Below, piece after piece: positions 16,197 to 24,946 of a stretch of 35,171 nucleotides of DNA; positions within the stretch are counted from its first letter, which is position 1; every line of letters starts with the position of its first letter. The translations under genes and the position numbers were made by a program. Location: the NCBI RefSeq assembly GCF_000763315.1, contig NZ_JPST01000031.1, positions 1 to 35,171 of the forward strand. Reading direction: 5' to 3'. The DNA comes from Thermoactinomyces daqus (GTDB lineage Bacteria > Bacillota > Bacilli > Thermoactinomycetales > Thermoactinomycetaceae). The notes beneath the pieces are model-generated. The model searched no databases and had not been told where the DNA came from. It was given only the letters and a program-made list of their open reading frames with translations.

Positions 16197-18041
16197 TTAC
16201 TGCACTTCCACCTGGTAATCGGTCAACCAGTCGTTTAGCTGTAACCAATAAGCCAGCAAGGCAGGGACGTTCATCAGTTGACCGAACCACGGCAGGTGAA
16301 TCTTGGTCAGATCTTGCTCGATAAACTCTTGGACTGCTTTCCGATCGAGCAGGTGGAAGAGCGGGGAAGCCGGATCTTCAGCCAGACGTTTTACCTTTTC
16401 CCGCATTATGCGCAAATAGTCCGGATGATGCGTTTTGGGGTAGGGACTCTTCTTGCGCTCGATCACTTCATCCGGCAGGATGCCTTTCATCGCATGGCGG
16501 AGGAGTCCTTTCTCCCTGCCATTGTGCGCTTTCATCGCCCAAGGTACATTCCAGACGTATTCCACCAAATGATGATCGCAAAACGGCACACGCACTTCCA
16601 GACCAAAGGCCATGCTCATGCGGTCTTTTCGATCAAGGAGGGTCGGCATCCAGCGCGTGAGATTTAAATAAAACAGTTCGCGCATCCGTGCCTCCGTGGC
16701 GTTATCTTCCGACAGGCGCGGAACTTCCGCCAATGCTTCTTCATAGCGAGTTTGCACATATTCGAGCGGACGGATTCGCCTGACGATGTCGGGGGAAATA
16801 AAGGGAATTCGCTTTTCCACCAGCCGCGCCCACGGGAAGGTATCCGCATTCACCATTTCCTCGCGATGGAACCAGGGATAACCGCCAAATACCTCATCTG
16901 CGCACTCTCCAGACAAAACCACCGTCATTTTCTTCTTTATTTCCCGGGAAAAGAGCAAAAGAGAAGCATCCACATCAGCCATTCCCGGAAAATCCCGCGC
17001 GATCATGGCCTCTTTCATATGGCTGAACAGTTCATGATTGTCAATCATCACAATATGGTGATCGGAACCGATATGTTCTGCCATCAGTCGCGCCCACGGG
17101 CCATCCGCATTCGGCTGAAATTCATTGACGCTGAAATGTTTGTCATTATCGATATAGTCGACAGAAAAGGTGGAGAGAACGCCACGGTTTTCCTCTGCAA
17201 ATACACGCGCGGCACAGGCGGAAATCGCGCTGGAATCCAATCCCCCGGACAACATGGTCCCAATCGGCACATCCGATACCAATTGCCGTTTGACCGCATC
17301 GGCAAAAAGCTCGCGCACCCGGTCAACGGTGGTATCAAAGTCATCTTCATGATGCTTGCTGACCAGTTCCCAATAGGGCCGGGCAAAAACCCCGTCGCGT
17401 CCCACCTTCATCGCGAAACCGGGGCGAAGTTCCTCTACATCCTTAAAAATGCCTGACCCCGGAGTGCGGGCCGGGCCGATTGCCAGTACCTCGGCGATCC
17501 CCTCATCATCGATCACCGGACGCACCAGCGGATGGGCAAGTAAAGACTTCACCTCGGAACCGAACAGGAAAGAACTGCCGACACGCGCATAAAAAAGCGG
17601 CTTTACTCCGATGCGGTCCCGCGCCATAAACAGTTGCTGTTCCCGTTCATCCCAAACGGCAAAAGCAAAAATGCCGTTTAAGTACTTCGGACAATCCATC
17701 CCCCATTCGGCATAGGCCGTCAAAACCAACTCGGTGTCGGAGCGGGTTCGCAAATGATGACCCAGCGAGAGCAACTTGAGTCTCAGTTCCTGCATATTGT
17801 ACAATTCACCATTGTAGACGATCACCAGTTGATTATCGCCGAATCTTTTGATCATCGGCTGGGTGCCCCCCTCCGGATCAATCACGATCAAGCGGCGGTG
17901 CCCCAAGGCAACATGCTTGGAAATCCAGGTCCCTTCGGCGTCAGGGCCCCGTTTCTCATGGGTTTGGTTCATCTTGTTTAAAATTGCCGATTGCCCGCTT
18001 AAATCCCGTTCAAAATCGATCCAACCGGTAATTCCGCACAC
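16197..18041 (-). CDS. asnO: Asparagine synthase (glutamine-hydrolysing), AsnO type
   Basis: The 614-residue enzyme makes asparagine from aspartate, ATP and glutamine. Its N-terminal class II glutaminase domain starts with catalytic Cys2 (MCGITGWIDFERDL) and contains HRRLIVIDPEGG and YNGELYN. The synthetase domain has the PP-loop LSGGLDSSA and SGECADEVFGGYPWF. The length and the start MCGITGW match the Bacillus sporulation-associated AsnO (YisO) better than AsnB or AsnH. The start is GTG 18041 with GGGTGG upstream. It is divergent from spo0M, across 250 bases. Confidence 0.93.
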   Translation of the reverse strand: MCGITGWIDFERDLSGQSAILNKMNQTHEKRGPDAEGTWISKHVALGHRRLIVIDPEGGTQPMIKRFGDNQLVIVYNGELYNMQELRLKLLSLGHHLRTRSDTELVLTAYAEWGMDCPKYLNGIFAFAVWDEREQQLFMARDRIGVKPLFYARVGSSFLFGSEVKSLLAHPLVRPVIDDEGIAEVLAIGPARTPGSGIFKDVEELRPGFAMKVGRDGVFARPYWELVSKHHEDDFDTTVDRVRELFADAVKRQLVSDVPIGTMLSGGLDSSAISACAARVFAEENRGVLSTFSVDYIDNDKHFSVNEFQPNADGPWARLMAEHIGSDHHIVMIDNHELFSHMKEAMIARDFPGMADVDASLLLFSREIKKKMTVVLSGECADEVFGGYPWFHREEMVNADTFPWARLVEKRIPFISPDIVRRIRPLEYVQTRYEEALAEVPRLSEDNATEARMRELFYLNLTRWMPTLLDRKDRMSMAFGLEVRVPFCDHHLVEYVWNVPWAMKAHNGREKGLLRHAMKGILPDEVIERKKSPYPKTHHPDYLRIMREKVKRLAEDPASPLFHLLDRKAVQEFIEQDLTKIHLPWFGQLMNVPALLAYWLQLNDWLTDYQVEVQ

Positions 18042-18182
18042 GGATCATCCACCCTTTCTGCCAAAAGATCCAGGCAAATGTCTACTCTTCATCCTATGTG
18101 ACCGTCGGAAAAAGGTGTCTTGTCATTTTTGATTCGGATCACTTTTTTTATGATCATCAGAAACTGAGTCTATTTAGTAGTT

Positions 18183-18210
18183 TTGGCATTCTATGATTTT
18201 AGGTTATAAT
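18183..18210 (+). promoter_or_regulatory. Promoter of spo0M
   Basis: TTGGCA (18183-18188) and TATAAT (18205-18210) are 16 bases apart, a sigma-A type pattern. In Bacillus subtilis spo0M is sigma-H dependent; I see no clear sigma-H promoter here. Confidence 0.5.
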
Positions 18211-18295
18211 ATGATTAAATTTGGCAAATATTTCATTACCTAAAAAGGATTTGTCTTTTTTTGAACAGGGTGAACTCGAAGGAGTGTTACAGACA

Positions 18296-19039
18296 TTGAA
18301 TTTATTCAAACCATTGGCAAGCTTGGGAATTGGGTCAGCCCGGGTCGATACAAATCTGGCCGAAAATCAGTTTCAAGCCGGAGACACCGTGAGGGGAACT
18401 GTCTGGATTCGCGGTGGTCAGACTACACAGCAAATTGAAGATATTTATCTTTATCTTGTCATCACTTTGCTTAAACAGAATAAAAAAACCAAACATGTGT
18501 TAAGCAAGTTTAAGCTTTCTCACGCTTTCCTCATTCAGCCGGGGGAAGTGAAGGAAATCCCGTTTCAAATCCAATTACCTCTCTATACCCCCATGTCCAC
18601 GGGCGGATACCCGATCCATCTGAAAACCGATGTGGAAATCAAAATGGCGGTCGACCCGACGGATGAAGACAAAATCGAAGTGTTCCCGCACCCGCTGGTG
18701 CAAAAGCTGTTGAAGCAGATTGAAGATGCGGAGTTTATTCTCTACCAAATCTATAATGTTTACGACAAGGAACAAAAACCTCATTCCTTTGCCCAGGTCT
18801 ATTGTTTCCGCCCGACCGGACGTTACCACGGGTATATCGATGAACTCAATGTTTCCTTTAACATGACCCAGACGCATATCCAGATGGATCTGGAGATGAT
18901 CCGCTCTTCGCAATCCTTCTTCACCTCGTTGAAGTGGGAATACAATAATCCGGACAGTGTCCTTTATATCAATGATCAGCAAACCATGAGCGATCCTTTG
19001 AACAAGATCAAGGAAATCCTCAACCGAAAAGCGTTTTAA
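18296..19039 (+). CDS. spo0M: Sporulation-control protein Spo0M
   Basis: This arrestin-like protein affects sporulation and cell division in Bacillus. The core begins LFKPLASLGIGSARVDT, the classic Spo0M N-terminus, so TTG 18296 with AAGGAG about 11 bases upstream is preferred, giving 247 residues. An in-frame TTG at 18221 would add 25 residues but lies too close to the -10 box. Two beta-sandwich halves follow (GDTVRGTVWIRGG; STGGYPIHLKTDVEI). A short inverted repeat (AGGCGAT/ATCGCCT, 19045-19076) lies between this gene and the convergent CNNM-type gene. Confidence 0.88.
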   Translation: MNLFKPLASLGIGSARVDTNLAENQFQAGDTVRGTVWIRGGQTTQQIEDIYLYLVITLLKQNKKTKHVLSKFKLSHAFLIQPGEVKEIPFQIQLPLYTPMSTGGYPIHLKTDVEIKMAVDPTDEDKIEVFPHPLVQKLLKQIEDAEFILYQIYNVYDKEQKPHSFAQVYCFRPTGRYHGYIDELNVSFNMTQTHIQMDLEMIRSSQSFFTSLKWEYNNPDSVLYINDQQTMSDPLNKIKEILNRKAF

Positions 19040-19070
19040 CCATAAGGAGGCGATCGTCGCATGAGGGCGG

Positions 19071-20390
19071 CTATCGCCTCTGTTCTTCTTCCACCGGCAC
19101 AGGGGAGGGATTTTTGCTGACCAAAATCCGGGAAATGCGCAATTGATCCATCTCCTCAACCTTAAAGACAAAATCCCCAAACTTCACCTCGTCTCCCGTC
19201 TTCGGCACTTTATCCAACTGCGAGAAAAGCCATCCGCCGATCGTGTCGTTATCCTCATCCTCGATATGAATCTGAAAGTAGTCGTTGACATTGTCAATTA
19301 ACAAACCTGCCTCGATGGATACCCCCTCTTTTCCCTTCTGAAAGAAAGGGCGTTCATCGTCAAATTCATCCTGGATCTCCCCAAAGATCTCTTCAATGAT
19401 ATCCTCTGTTGTTACCAGCCCGGAGGTTCCGCCGTATTCATCGACGACAATGGCCATGCCGATCTTGTTTCGCTGCAATTCCCTGAGCAGGTCTTTCAAC
19501 TCCATCGTTTCCGGCACCACAATCATCGGGCGAACCAGTTTTTCCAGATCGGGAGTTTCCCCGGCCAGCAGATGTTCGTACACATCCCGGATATGAACAA
19601 TGCCGCGCACGTCATCCTTATCCTCGCCGCAGAGGGGAAAACGTGTAAAATGGGCATTTTTGATCGTTTCCATGTTTTCGGCAAACGAATCATACACGTA
19701 CAAGCAAACCATTTTGACACGCGGCACCATCACTTCGCGAACCACCCGGTCGGTAAAGTCAAATACATTGTCAAAGAGGGTGAGTTCGGTTTGGTCGATG
19801 ACACCACTCTGATGGCTTTGTGCGATCAGCATGCGGATCTCCTCTTCGGTATGAGCTTGCTGCGGTTCTGTCATCTCGATGCCCATCAGGCGCAAAACGA
19901 GATTGGCCGCCTGGTTCAGAATGTAGATAAACGGTTTAAAGATTCGGTAAAACCAGTGAAGAGAGGTGGCCGTCCGCAGGGTAACCTCTTCCGCCTTGCG
20001 AATGGCAATCGATTTTGGGGCCATTTCCCCCAGCACAATATGCAAAAACGTGATAATGGTAAAAGCAACGGCAAAAGAAACAGGGTGAACCAGCCATTCG
20101 GGCAGATGAAAAAAGCGGAAAACCACTCCCAACAAACGGGCGACTGCCGGTTCCCCGACCCAGCCCAATCCGAGAGAGGCCAAAGTGATTCCCAGCTGTG
20201 TCGCCGACAGATAGGCATCGAGATGAGCCAGCACATTTTGCGCCATTTTTCCGCGCTGGCTATGGATTTGGGCAATCCGGGTCGATCGCACTTTGACGAT
20301 GGCAAACTCCGCCGCGACAAAAAATCCGTTCATCAAGACAAAAGCAAACACCAGCAGTAGATAAAAGAATGTATGAGTAAAGCCAGTCAA
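19071..20390 (-). CDS. HlyC/CorC (CNNM) family transporter with CBS domains
   Basis: The 439-residue membrane protein has a DUF21/CNNM domain with about four helices (residues 1-190, MNGFFVAAEFAIVKVRSTRI). A tandem CBS pair follows (about 205-335, VMVPRVKMVCLYV and VVDEYGGTSGLVTTEDI, IEEIFGEIQDEFD), then a C-terminal CorC_HlyC domain. Relatives act in magnesium export and cobalt resistance; the ion is not set by sequence. The start is TTG 20390 with GGGAGGA upstream. Confidence 0.9.
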   Translation of the reverse strand: MTGFTHTFFYLLLVFAFVLMNGFFVAAEFAIVKVRSTRIAQIHSQRGKMAQNVLAHLDAYLSATQLGITLASLGLGWVGEPAVARLLGVVFRFFHLPEWLVHPVSFAVAFTIITFLHIVLGEMAPKSIAIRKAEEVTLRTATSLHWFYRIFKPFIYILNQAANLVLRLMGIEMTEPQQAHTEEEIRMLIAQSHQSGVIDQTELTLFDNVFDFTDRVVREVMVPRVKMVCLYVYDSFAENMETIKNAHFTRFPLCGEDKDDVRGIVHIRDVYEHLLAGETPDLEKLVRPMIVVPETMELKDLLRELQRNKIGMAIVVDEYGGTSGLVTTEDIIEEIFGEIQDEFDDERPFFQKGKEGVSIEAGLLIDNVNDYFQIHIEDEDNDTIGGWLFSQLDKVPKTGDEVKFGDFVFKVEEMDQLRISRILVSKNPSPVPVEEEQRR

Positions 20391-20516
20391 GGGTGATTCC
20401 TCCCGGGCTCATCACGATTCCTGCAAATTTTTCCGGCGGGCCGCCTTTCCGTTCACAGCAAACGACCTGCCTGATGTTAATGTTTCCCTGTTTGGGGTTC
20501 ATTAACAAATCAAAAT

Positions 20517-20545
20517 AAAAAACACCCGCAAAATGGGTGTTCGGT
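20517..20545 (-). terminator. Terminator after yitT-type gene
   Basis: On the minus strand AACACCC pairs with GGGTGTT around ATTTTGC, followed by TTTTATTTT. Confidence 0.8.
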
Positions 20546-20554
20546 TGCATCGTC

Positions 20555-21427
20555 TCAGGCATGGAGCCCTTTTCCCAGCACTTCAATCGAATTGGAAACA
20601 ATGACAAAAGCTGAAGGGTCCACTTCTTCAACGATTTGTTTCAATTGGGACAGTTCGCTCTGATCGAGTACACACATTAATACCGGGCGCTTGTCATTGG
20701 TGTAGCCGCCAGTCCCGGACAGCCGCGTCACCCCGCGATTGATTTTATGAAGGATCACGTTTTTGATCTCTTCTTCTTTCTCGGAAATAATAAACGCCAT
20801 CTTGGCATAATTGCTGAAGCCGAGCTGGACGACATCGATCACTTTTCCGGTGAGATAGATACTGATGATCGCGTATAATGCCCGTTCCAGACTGAACACA
20901 AGGGCAGAGGACAAAACGATCATCCCGTCGATAAACATCATGCAAACTCCCAGGGAAATGCCGGTAAACTTATGAAGCATCTGCCCGATCAAGGCCGTTC
21001 CGCCGGTGGAACCCTTCCCGCGAAACACGATCCCCAGACCGAGTCCGACCATGATCCCGCCGAATAATGCGGCCAACAGGGGATTCATGGTGACCGGCTT
21101 GATTCCCTCTGTCAGGTAAACAACCAGCGGCAAAAACGACGTTCCCACCAGTGTCTTCAGGCTGAACTGTTTCCCCAGCAAGAGCATGCCCAGAAAAAAC
21201 AGCGGAATGTTAACCGCCCATTGCACGTAAGAAGGTTTCCAGCCAAATACTCCATACAGGATGGTACTGAGTCCACTGACGCCGCCGGCAGCGATCTGGT
21301 TGGGCAGCAGAAACAGATTGAAGGCGACCGCAACAATCGCCGTACCGACGAGAATTTCGATATATTCCAATAAAAGAATGATTCTTGGAGGCAAGGACAT
21401 GATGCGGCGATATACAGCGGCTCCCAT
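20555..21427 (-). CDS. YitT family membrane protein (DUF2179)
   Basis: The 290-residue protein has five N-terminal helices (LVGTAIVAVAFNLFLLPNQI with AAGGVSGLSTIL) and a C-terminal cytoplasmic DUF2179 domain (RGVTRLSGTGGYTNDKRPVL, VDPSAFVIVSNSIEVLGKG). The family is widespread in Bacillales as paralogues, without firm function. ATG 21427 (MGAAVYRRIM) has GAGGTG six bases upstream and is preferred over a start 39 bases earlier. The 225 bases upstream show no other gene. Confidence 0.88.
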   Translation of the reverse strand: MGAAVYRRIMSLPPRIILLLEYIEILVGTAIVAVAFNLFLLPNQIAAGGVSGLSTILYGVFGWKPSYVQWAVNIPLFFLGMLLLGKQFSLKTLVGTSFLPLVVYLTEGIKPVTMNPLLAALFGGIMVGLGLGIVFRGKGSTGGTALIGQMLHKFTGISLGVCMMFIDGMIVLSSALVFSLERALYAIISIYLTGKVIDVVQLGFSNYAKMAFIISEKEEEIKNVILHKINRGVTRLSGTGGYTNDKRPVLMCVLDQSELSQLKQIVEEVDPSAFVIVSNSIEVLGKGLHA

Positions 21428-21597
21428 CTTTTTCACCTCTTTTTCGAAAATTGCAGCGGCAATCATGTATAGATCAAAGAAAGTATAACACCAGGATTAA
21501 AAAGATGTAAACAGCATCCATGTAATGCTTTACTCTATTGAAATAAGCTTATTACAAATATTTAATCAGTTCACAAACAGACACCATAACAGCATAA

Positions 21598-21626
21598 AAT
21601 CCCATAGACATCCGTCCATGGGATCG
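21598..21626 (-). terminator. Terminator after the liaR-type gene
   Basis: On the minus strand ATCCCAT pairs with ATGGGAT, followed by TTTAT. Confidence 0.65.
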
Positions 21627-21652
21627 GAAGCAGGAAGAGCGATCCGGCCTTG

Positions 21653-22285
21653 CTACTCCACCAGCTTGTTCCGGTGAGCGTAAATCGCCGCCTGGGTGCG
21701 GTCGTCCACCTGCAGTTTGGAAAGGATATTGGTAATATGCGTTTTCACGGTTTTTACCGTGATATAAAGCACTTCAGCAATTTCCTGGTTGTTCTTCCCT
21801 TCGGCGATCAGACGCAAAATCTCCATCTCGCGCGCAGTCAGCTTTTCATGGGGTTTGGGATGATGGGTCCGCCGCATTCTGGAAAGCATTTTGCCCGTAA
21901 CCTGCGCTTCCAGCACGGGCTCTCCCTTCATCGCAGCGCGAATGGCCGCGGCGATATCCTTCGCCTTCGATGTTTTCAGCAGATAACTCAGTGCCCCTGC
22001 CTCAATAACCGGATAAACCTTGTCATCATCGATAAAGCTTGTCAGGACGATAATTTTGGGATCATCCAGCACACGGACAATCTCTTTCGTCGCTTCAATG
22101 CCGTCCATCGGTTCCATGACCAGATCCATCAGGATCACATCGGGCCTGGTTTCCAGCGCCAATCTGACTGCTTCCCGCCCACTGGCCGCTTCGGCGACAA
22201 TCTCCATATCCGGCTACGATTCGAGGTAGGCGGCAAGTCCCATCCTGACCATTTCGTGGTCATCCACGATCATCACACGAATCAT
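21653..22285 (-). pseudogene. liaR: LiaR/VraR-type response regulator with an early in-frame TAG
   Basis: ATG 22285 overlaps the liaS stop (ATGA) and has GGGGAGAG upstream. The frame reads MIRVMIVDDHEMVRMGLAAY then LES, then TAG (22216-22214, codon 24), and continues unshifted as PDMEIVAEAASG. It covers the receiver (D54 in ILMDLVMEPMDG, K104) and a LuxR-type HTH (LTAREMEILRLIAEGKNNQE). Family members commonly have a glutamine-like residue before PD, so a CAG-to-TAG change is likely. Restart at ATG 22207 would give a receiver lacking its first strand and the acidic pocket. LiaR controls the cell-envelope stress response in Bacillus. A mutation, sequencing error or amber readthrough are the options. 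Confidence 0.82.
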
Positions 22286-23265
22286 GCATCTCTCCCCTTT
22301 TCTTCCTCGATAATCGGCACTTTCACCTCAATCTGTGTCCCTTTGCCGGGAAAAGAGATCACTTCGGCAATTCCGCCGATTTCGCTGGCCCGTTCCTGAA
22401 TCAACTGCAAACCGTAAGAAGAAGACTTCGGTTTATTCATGTCAAAACCGATACCATTATCGATGATCCGCAAGTAAATTTGCCGGTTGCGGACAGCAAG
22501 GCGAATCGTGACCGAAGTGGCTTGCGAATGGCGGAACACATTGGAGAGTCCTTCCTGGACAATGCGAAACAGATGATCCTCGATCCCCTTTGGCAGATCG
22601 GGCAAATCCTCCACTTCCCAATGCACCTCGGCCAACTGTTTGGCCTTAAATTCTTCCAACAGCTCTTCCAGACCCTCTTTCAATCTCTTGCCTTCCAAGG
22701 TGACGGGACGCAAATGCAGAAGCAGCGCCCGCATCTCATTTTGCGCAATTCCCGCCATCTTTTCGATCATGGCGATTTGCCTGTAAATCGGCCGGTCATC
22801 CCCGGTCAGGGTTTCCTTTACTGCGGACGACATCATCGAGATGGCAAACAGCTGCTGGCTGACTGCATCATGCAACTCTCTGGCCAGGCGTTGCCGCTCT
22901 TCGGAGATCACGGCCTCTTTCATCCGTTCTTCCCACTTCGCTTTCTCCGTCGTCAGCTTTTGCAAAGAAGCTACTTGTTGTTGCGCCCGCTCGGCCATTC
23001 GGTTCAGATGTCCGGCGATCAGGCCGAATTCATCTTCACCCAGCACCGGCACCCGATGGGCGAAATTGCCCCGTTCATATCGCATGATTGATTCGACAAT
23101 CACTTCGATTTTTCTCTTCATCGAATAGCCGAAAGCAAAACCGAAGACCGTTCCGATGCTGACCACAAAAACCGGAATGAGAACCGGAAGAGGAATCCCG
23201 TAAATCCGGGCTGTCACCAGTGTTTGCCAGTCAAGGCGATAGGAGATCAGGATGACGGTCAGCAA
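22282..23265 (-). CDS. liaS: LiaS-type sensor histidine kinase with an unclear, shortened N-terminus
   Basis: The kinase has two helices (the first partial), HAMP (RYERGNFAHRVPVLGEDEFG), a HisKA_3 box with H132 (RQRLARELHDAVSQQLFAIS) and a HATPase domain (RIVQEGLSNVFRHSQA, DNGIGF, SSSYGLQLIQERA). This is clearly LiaS/VraS. The first recognisable segment is AAALLTVILISYRLDW. Relatives carry about 20-25 more residues before it. Here the only in-frame starts are TTG 23265 and CTG 23313, both without an SD. A nearby ATG (MRKIK) is out of frame. The 5' end therefore looks deleted or shifted. LiaF, the usual partner, is absent upstream. Confidence 0.82.
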   Translation of the reverse strand: MLTVILISYRLDWQTLVTARIYGIPLPVLIPVFVVSIGTVFGFAFGYSMKRKIEVIVESIMRYERGNFAHRVPVLGEDEFGLIAGHLNRMAERAQQQVASLQKLTTEKAKWEERMKEAVISEERQRLARELHDAVSQQLFAISMMSSAVKETLTGDDRPIYRQIAMIEKMAGIAQNEMRALLLHLRPVTLEGKRLKEGLEELLEEFKAKQLAEVHWEVEDLPDLPKGIEDHLFRIVQEGLSNVFRHSQATSVTIRLAVRNRQIYLRIIDNGIGFDMNKPKSSSYGLQLIQERASEIGGIAEVISFPGKGTQIEVKVPIIEEEKGRDA

Positions 23266-23337
23266 GGCCGCGGCAGGCGGGAGCCTTGATTTTCCGCATA
23301 TGGGGTTCAGTCCGGACGGATAAAAGTTTCGGTCGGG

Positions 23338-23628
23338 TCACTGCTGAACGGATTGCACTTGCTGTTGCATATTTGTCGATTTGTCATTGCGTTCGTCGAT
23401 GCTGATATGGGTGATCACCCGATTCGCACCGGCTGACATGGCTTTTTGGTGAATTTGCTTGGCCACATCCATCAATTGATTCAGATCCCCTTCAATGACG
23501 GTTGCCGTCGGCGTGACCTGATACTGCAGCCCGCTTTGTTGTACCACTTCCACCGCTTGGCTCACATAAGAACTGAAGCTGGGCGTATTGGTTCCGACCG
23601 GGGCAACACTGATTTCCAAAAATGCCAT
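23338..23628 (-). CDS. MTH1187-type thiamine-binding protein (YqgV-like)
   Basis: The protein of about 96 residues has the ferredoxin-like fold of the DUF77/thiamine-binding family: MAFLEISVAPVGTNTPSFSSY, YQVTPTATVIEGDL and RVITHISIDERND. Members bind thiamine or hydroxymethylpyrimidine and may buffer cofactor supply. ATG 23628 with AAGGAG eight bases upstream is the best start; another ATG lies one codon earlier. It lies 70 bases before liaS in the same direction. Confidence 0.85.
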   Translation of the reverse strand: MAFLEISVAPVGTNTPSFSSYVSQAVEVVQQSGLQYQVTPTATVIEGDLNQLMDVAKQIHQKAMSAGANRVITHISIDERNDKSTNMQQQVQSVQQ

Positions 23629-23801
23629 CATACTCACTCCTTCGGTAATTGCTATCCAGTAAAGTGCCCAAAAAGAGGAGTTTTATAATTCCCTAGCAGA
23701 ACCGTATCGCCGCGAAAGGTTTTTGGCGTTGCATTTGTTATCAACCCACGGGCCAAATATCTTGGTGCGGATCGTGCCCCCCATCTCCTGCCATGCGATC
23801 A

Positions 23802-24329
23802 TCACAGAAACTGAATGTTGACCTCATGAAACTGTTCATTTAAATCTTTGGGAATCCGTATTTCCAGGATTCCGTCTTTATAGATGGCTCTTGCCCCTTC
23901 CAAGCGTGCGGTTGCAGGCAAGCCAATCGTTTCAATCTCTTTAGTCAAACCGGAGACACGGACTTGATTGACGCCGAGGGAGATGCGCAATTTGCTGGCG
24001 ATGGCCCGGTTCGGGACTTTTATACGCACAAACATCCAGTGATGTGTTTCAAAAACCTCCGACTTTACACTGTCCTGACCTGAGTTAAAAAGAGGTTGCC
24101 CGTTTGCATTCGGCATTGCTTGTGAAAAAATTTGATCCATATACTTATCCAGGGACTTAAGCCCGCCTTTTGCCATGTTGAAAGGAAACTGGTGATTGGG
24201 AAGAGCTTTCGAAATCGTCCCTTCCACAAATTTATCCAGCCAAGAAAAATCCTGATGTTTGGTAACCCGGTTTACAACATCATTCCAATTAAACTCGAAC
24301 GGCTTAAACTGATCCCGTGAATCGGACAT
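23802..24329 (-). CDS. Hsp20/alpha-crystallin-like protein
   Basis: The 175-residue protein starts at ATG 24329 (MSDSRDQFKPFEF) with GGGGG upstream. The C-terminal half reads as a degenerate small-heat-shock (alpha-crystallin) fold: HHWMFVRIKVPNRAIASKLR, VNQVRVSGL, ARAIYKDGILEIRIPKDL. The N-terminal half is helical, with no motif. Similar Hsp20-like proteins in Bacillales include spore coat and germination factors. The function is not assignable, but a spore role is plausible. Confidence 0.7.
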   Translation of the reverse strand: MSDSRDQFKPFEFNWNDVVNRVTKHQDFSWLDKFVEGTISKALPNHQFPFNMAKGGLKSLDKYMDQIFSQAMPNANGQPLFNSGQDSVKSEVFETHHWMFVRIKVPNRAIASKLRISLGVNQVRVSGLTKEIETIGLPATARLEGARAIYKDGILEIRIPKDLNEQFHEVNIQFL

Positions 24330-24425
24330 GGTCCATTCCCCCTTCATTGCGATTCGCAATGTAAAGCCAAAAAAAGAAGCGATGCCAAATGATCCGCATT
24401 TTTAAGAAACCTCAAGATTGGACAG

Positions 24426-24605
24426 ATGACAAAAACTTCCTTTGTATTTTCAGGTGATAACGTTCATAAAGATTGGAAACCCCGTGATAAATCCAACGAA
24501 GGACACGGCATGATCAGCGGCGATCATAATACAGTGTCCGAAAATTGCTATGTCATCAACGACCCCGATGTCGCCGGTCAAGTATCCGGTGAAAAGAAGG
24601 CATGA
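24426..24605 (+). CDS. Small hypothetical protein, 59 residues
   Basis: The reading frame from ATG 24426 encodes a hydrophilic protein (begins MTKTSFVFSGDNVHKDWKPR, ends DPDVAGQVSGEKKA). It contains DKSNEGHGMISGDHNTVSEN with one cysteine shortly after. SD is weak. The composition (G, N, D, S) resembles small spore-associated proteins. Not recognised. Confidence 0.5.
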   Translation: MTKTSFVFSGDNVHKDWKPRDKSNEGHGMISGDHNTVSENCYVINDPDVAGQVSGEKKA

Positions 24606-24946
24606 CAACTCTCCACACTTATACTGTATGTTATTCTCAGGACATTTTTTGGTGAGGATGGAACGATAAAATGCGGGGAAGGAGAAATTGAAAGGTGGGA
24701 AAATCAGGGGAGATTCAGGTTCCGATTGGTCGCATTGAGGTGATGACCCTCGGATCGATCCCCTTTCTGGCAGTTTCAGAGGTTTGAATCAGCAAACATC
24801 ATGTTCTTCAGTCAAAACGGCCATCGTCCGGCTGAAACGAACCATGACCGTTTGTTTTTCCAATCCCTGTTTTCTGCAAATCTGATATTTTTCCACAAAT
24901 TATTCACACTTTCCACAGGTGTCGACAAGAGTTCCAAGGAACAGCA
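24606..24946. other. Gap with a second DnaA-box cluster
   Basis: The stretch holds three DnaA-type boxes at 24889-24917. A 30-codon frame from about GTG 24695 (ending FLAVSEV) is preceded by AAGGAG at long distance and is not convincing. Nothing else is seen. Confidence 0.5.
24889..24917 (+). promoter_or_regulatory. DnaA-box cluster II
   Basis: Three boxes lie head to tail: TTTTCCACA (24889), TTATTCACA (24900, fits TTATNCACA exactly) and CTTTCCACA (24909). The same orientation as cluster I, about 10 kb away. Confidence 0.6.

Noticed and set aside
15856-16324. Plus-strand frames with APERTRTSDTRFRKP and RGLEPPTRGLGN
   Set aside because: Antisense readings of tRNA-Arg(CCU), not genes.
18575-19180. 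201-residue minus-strand frame opposite spo0M
   Set aside because: Shadow of Spo0M, which has clear family sequence on the plus strand.
5755-22216. Reassignment of TAG to a sense codon
   Set aside because: TAG is used as a normal final stop by zur, liaR and the TetR gene in the same window, so genome-wide reassignment is unlikely.
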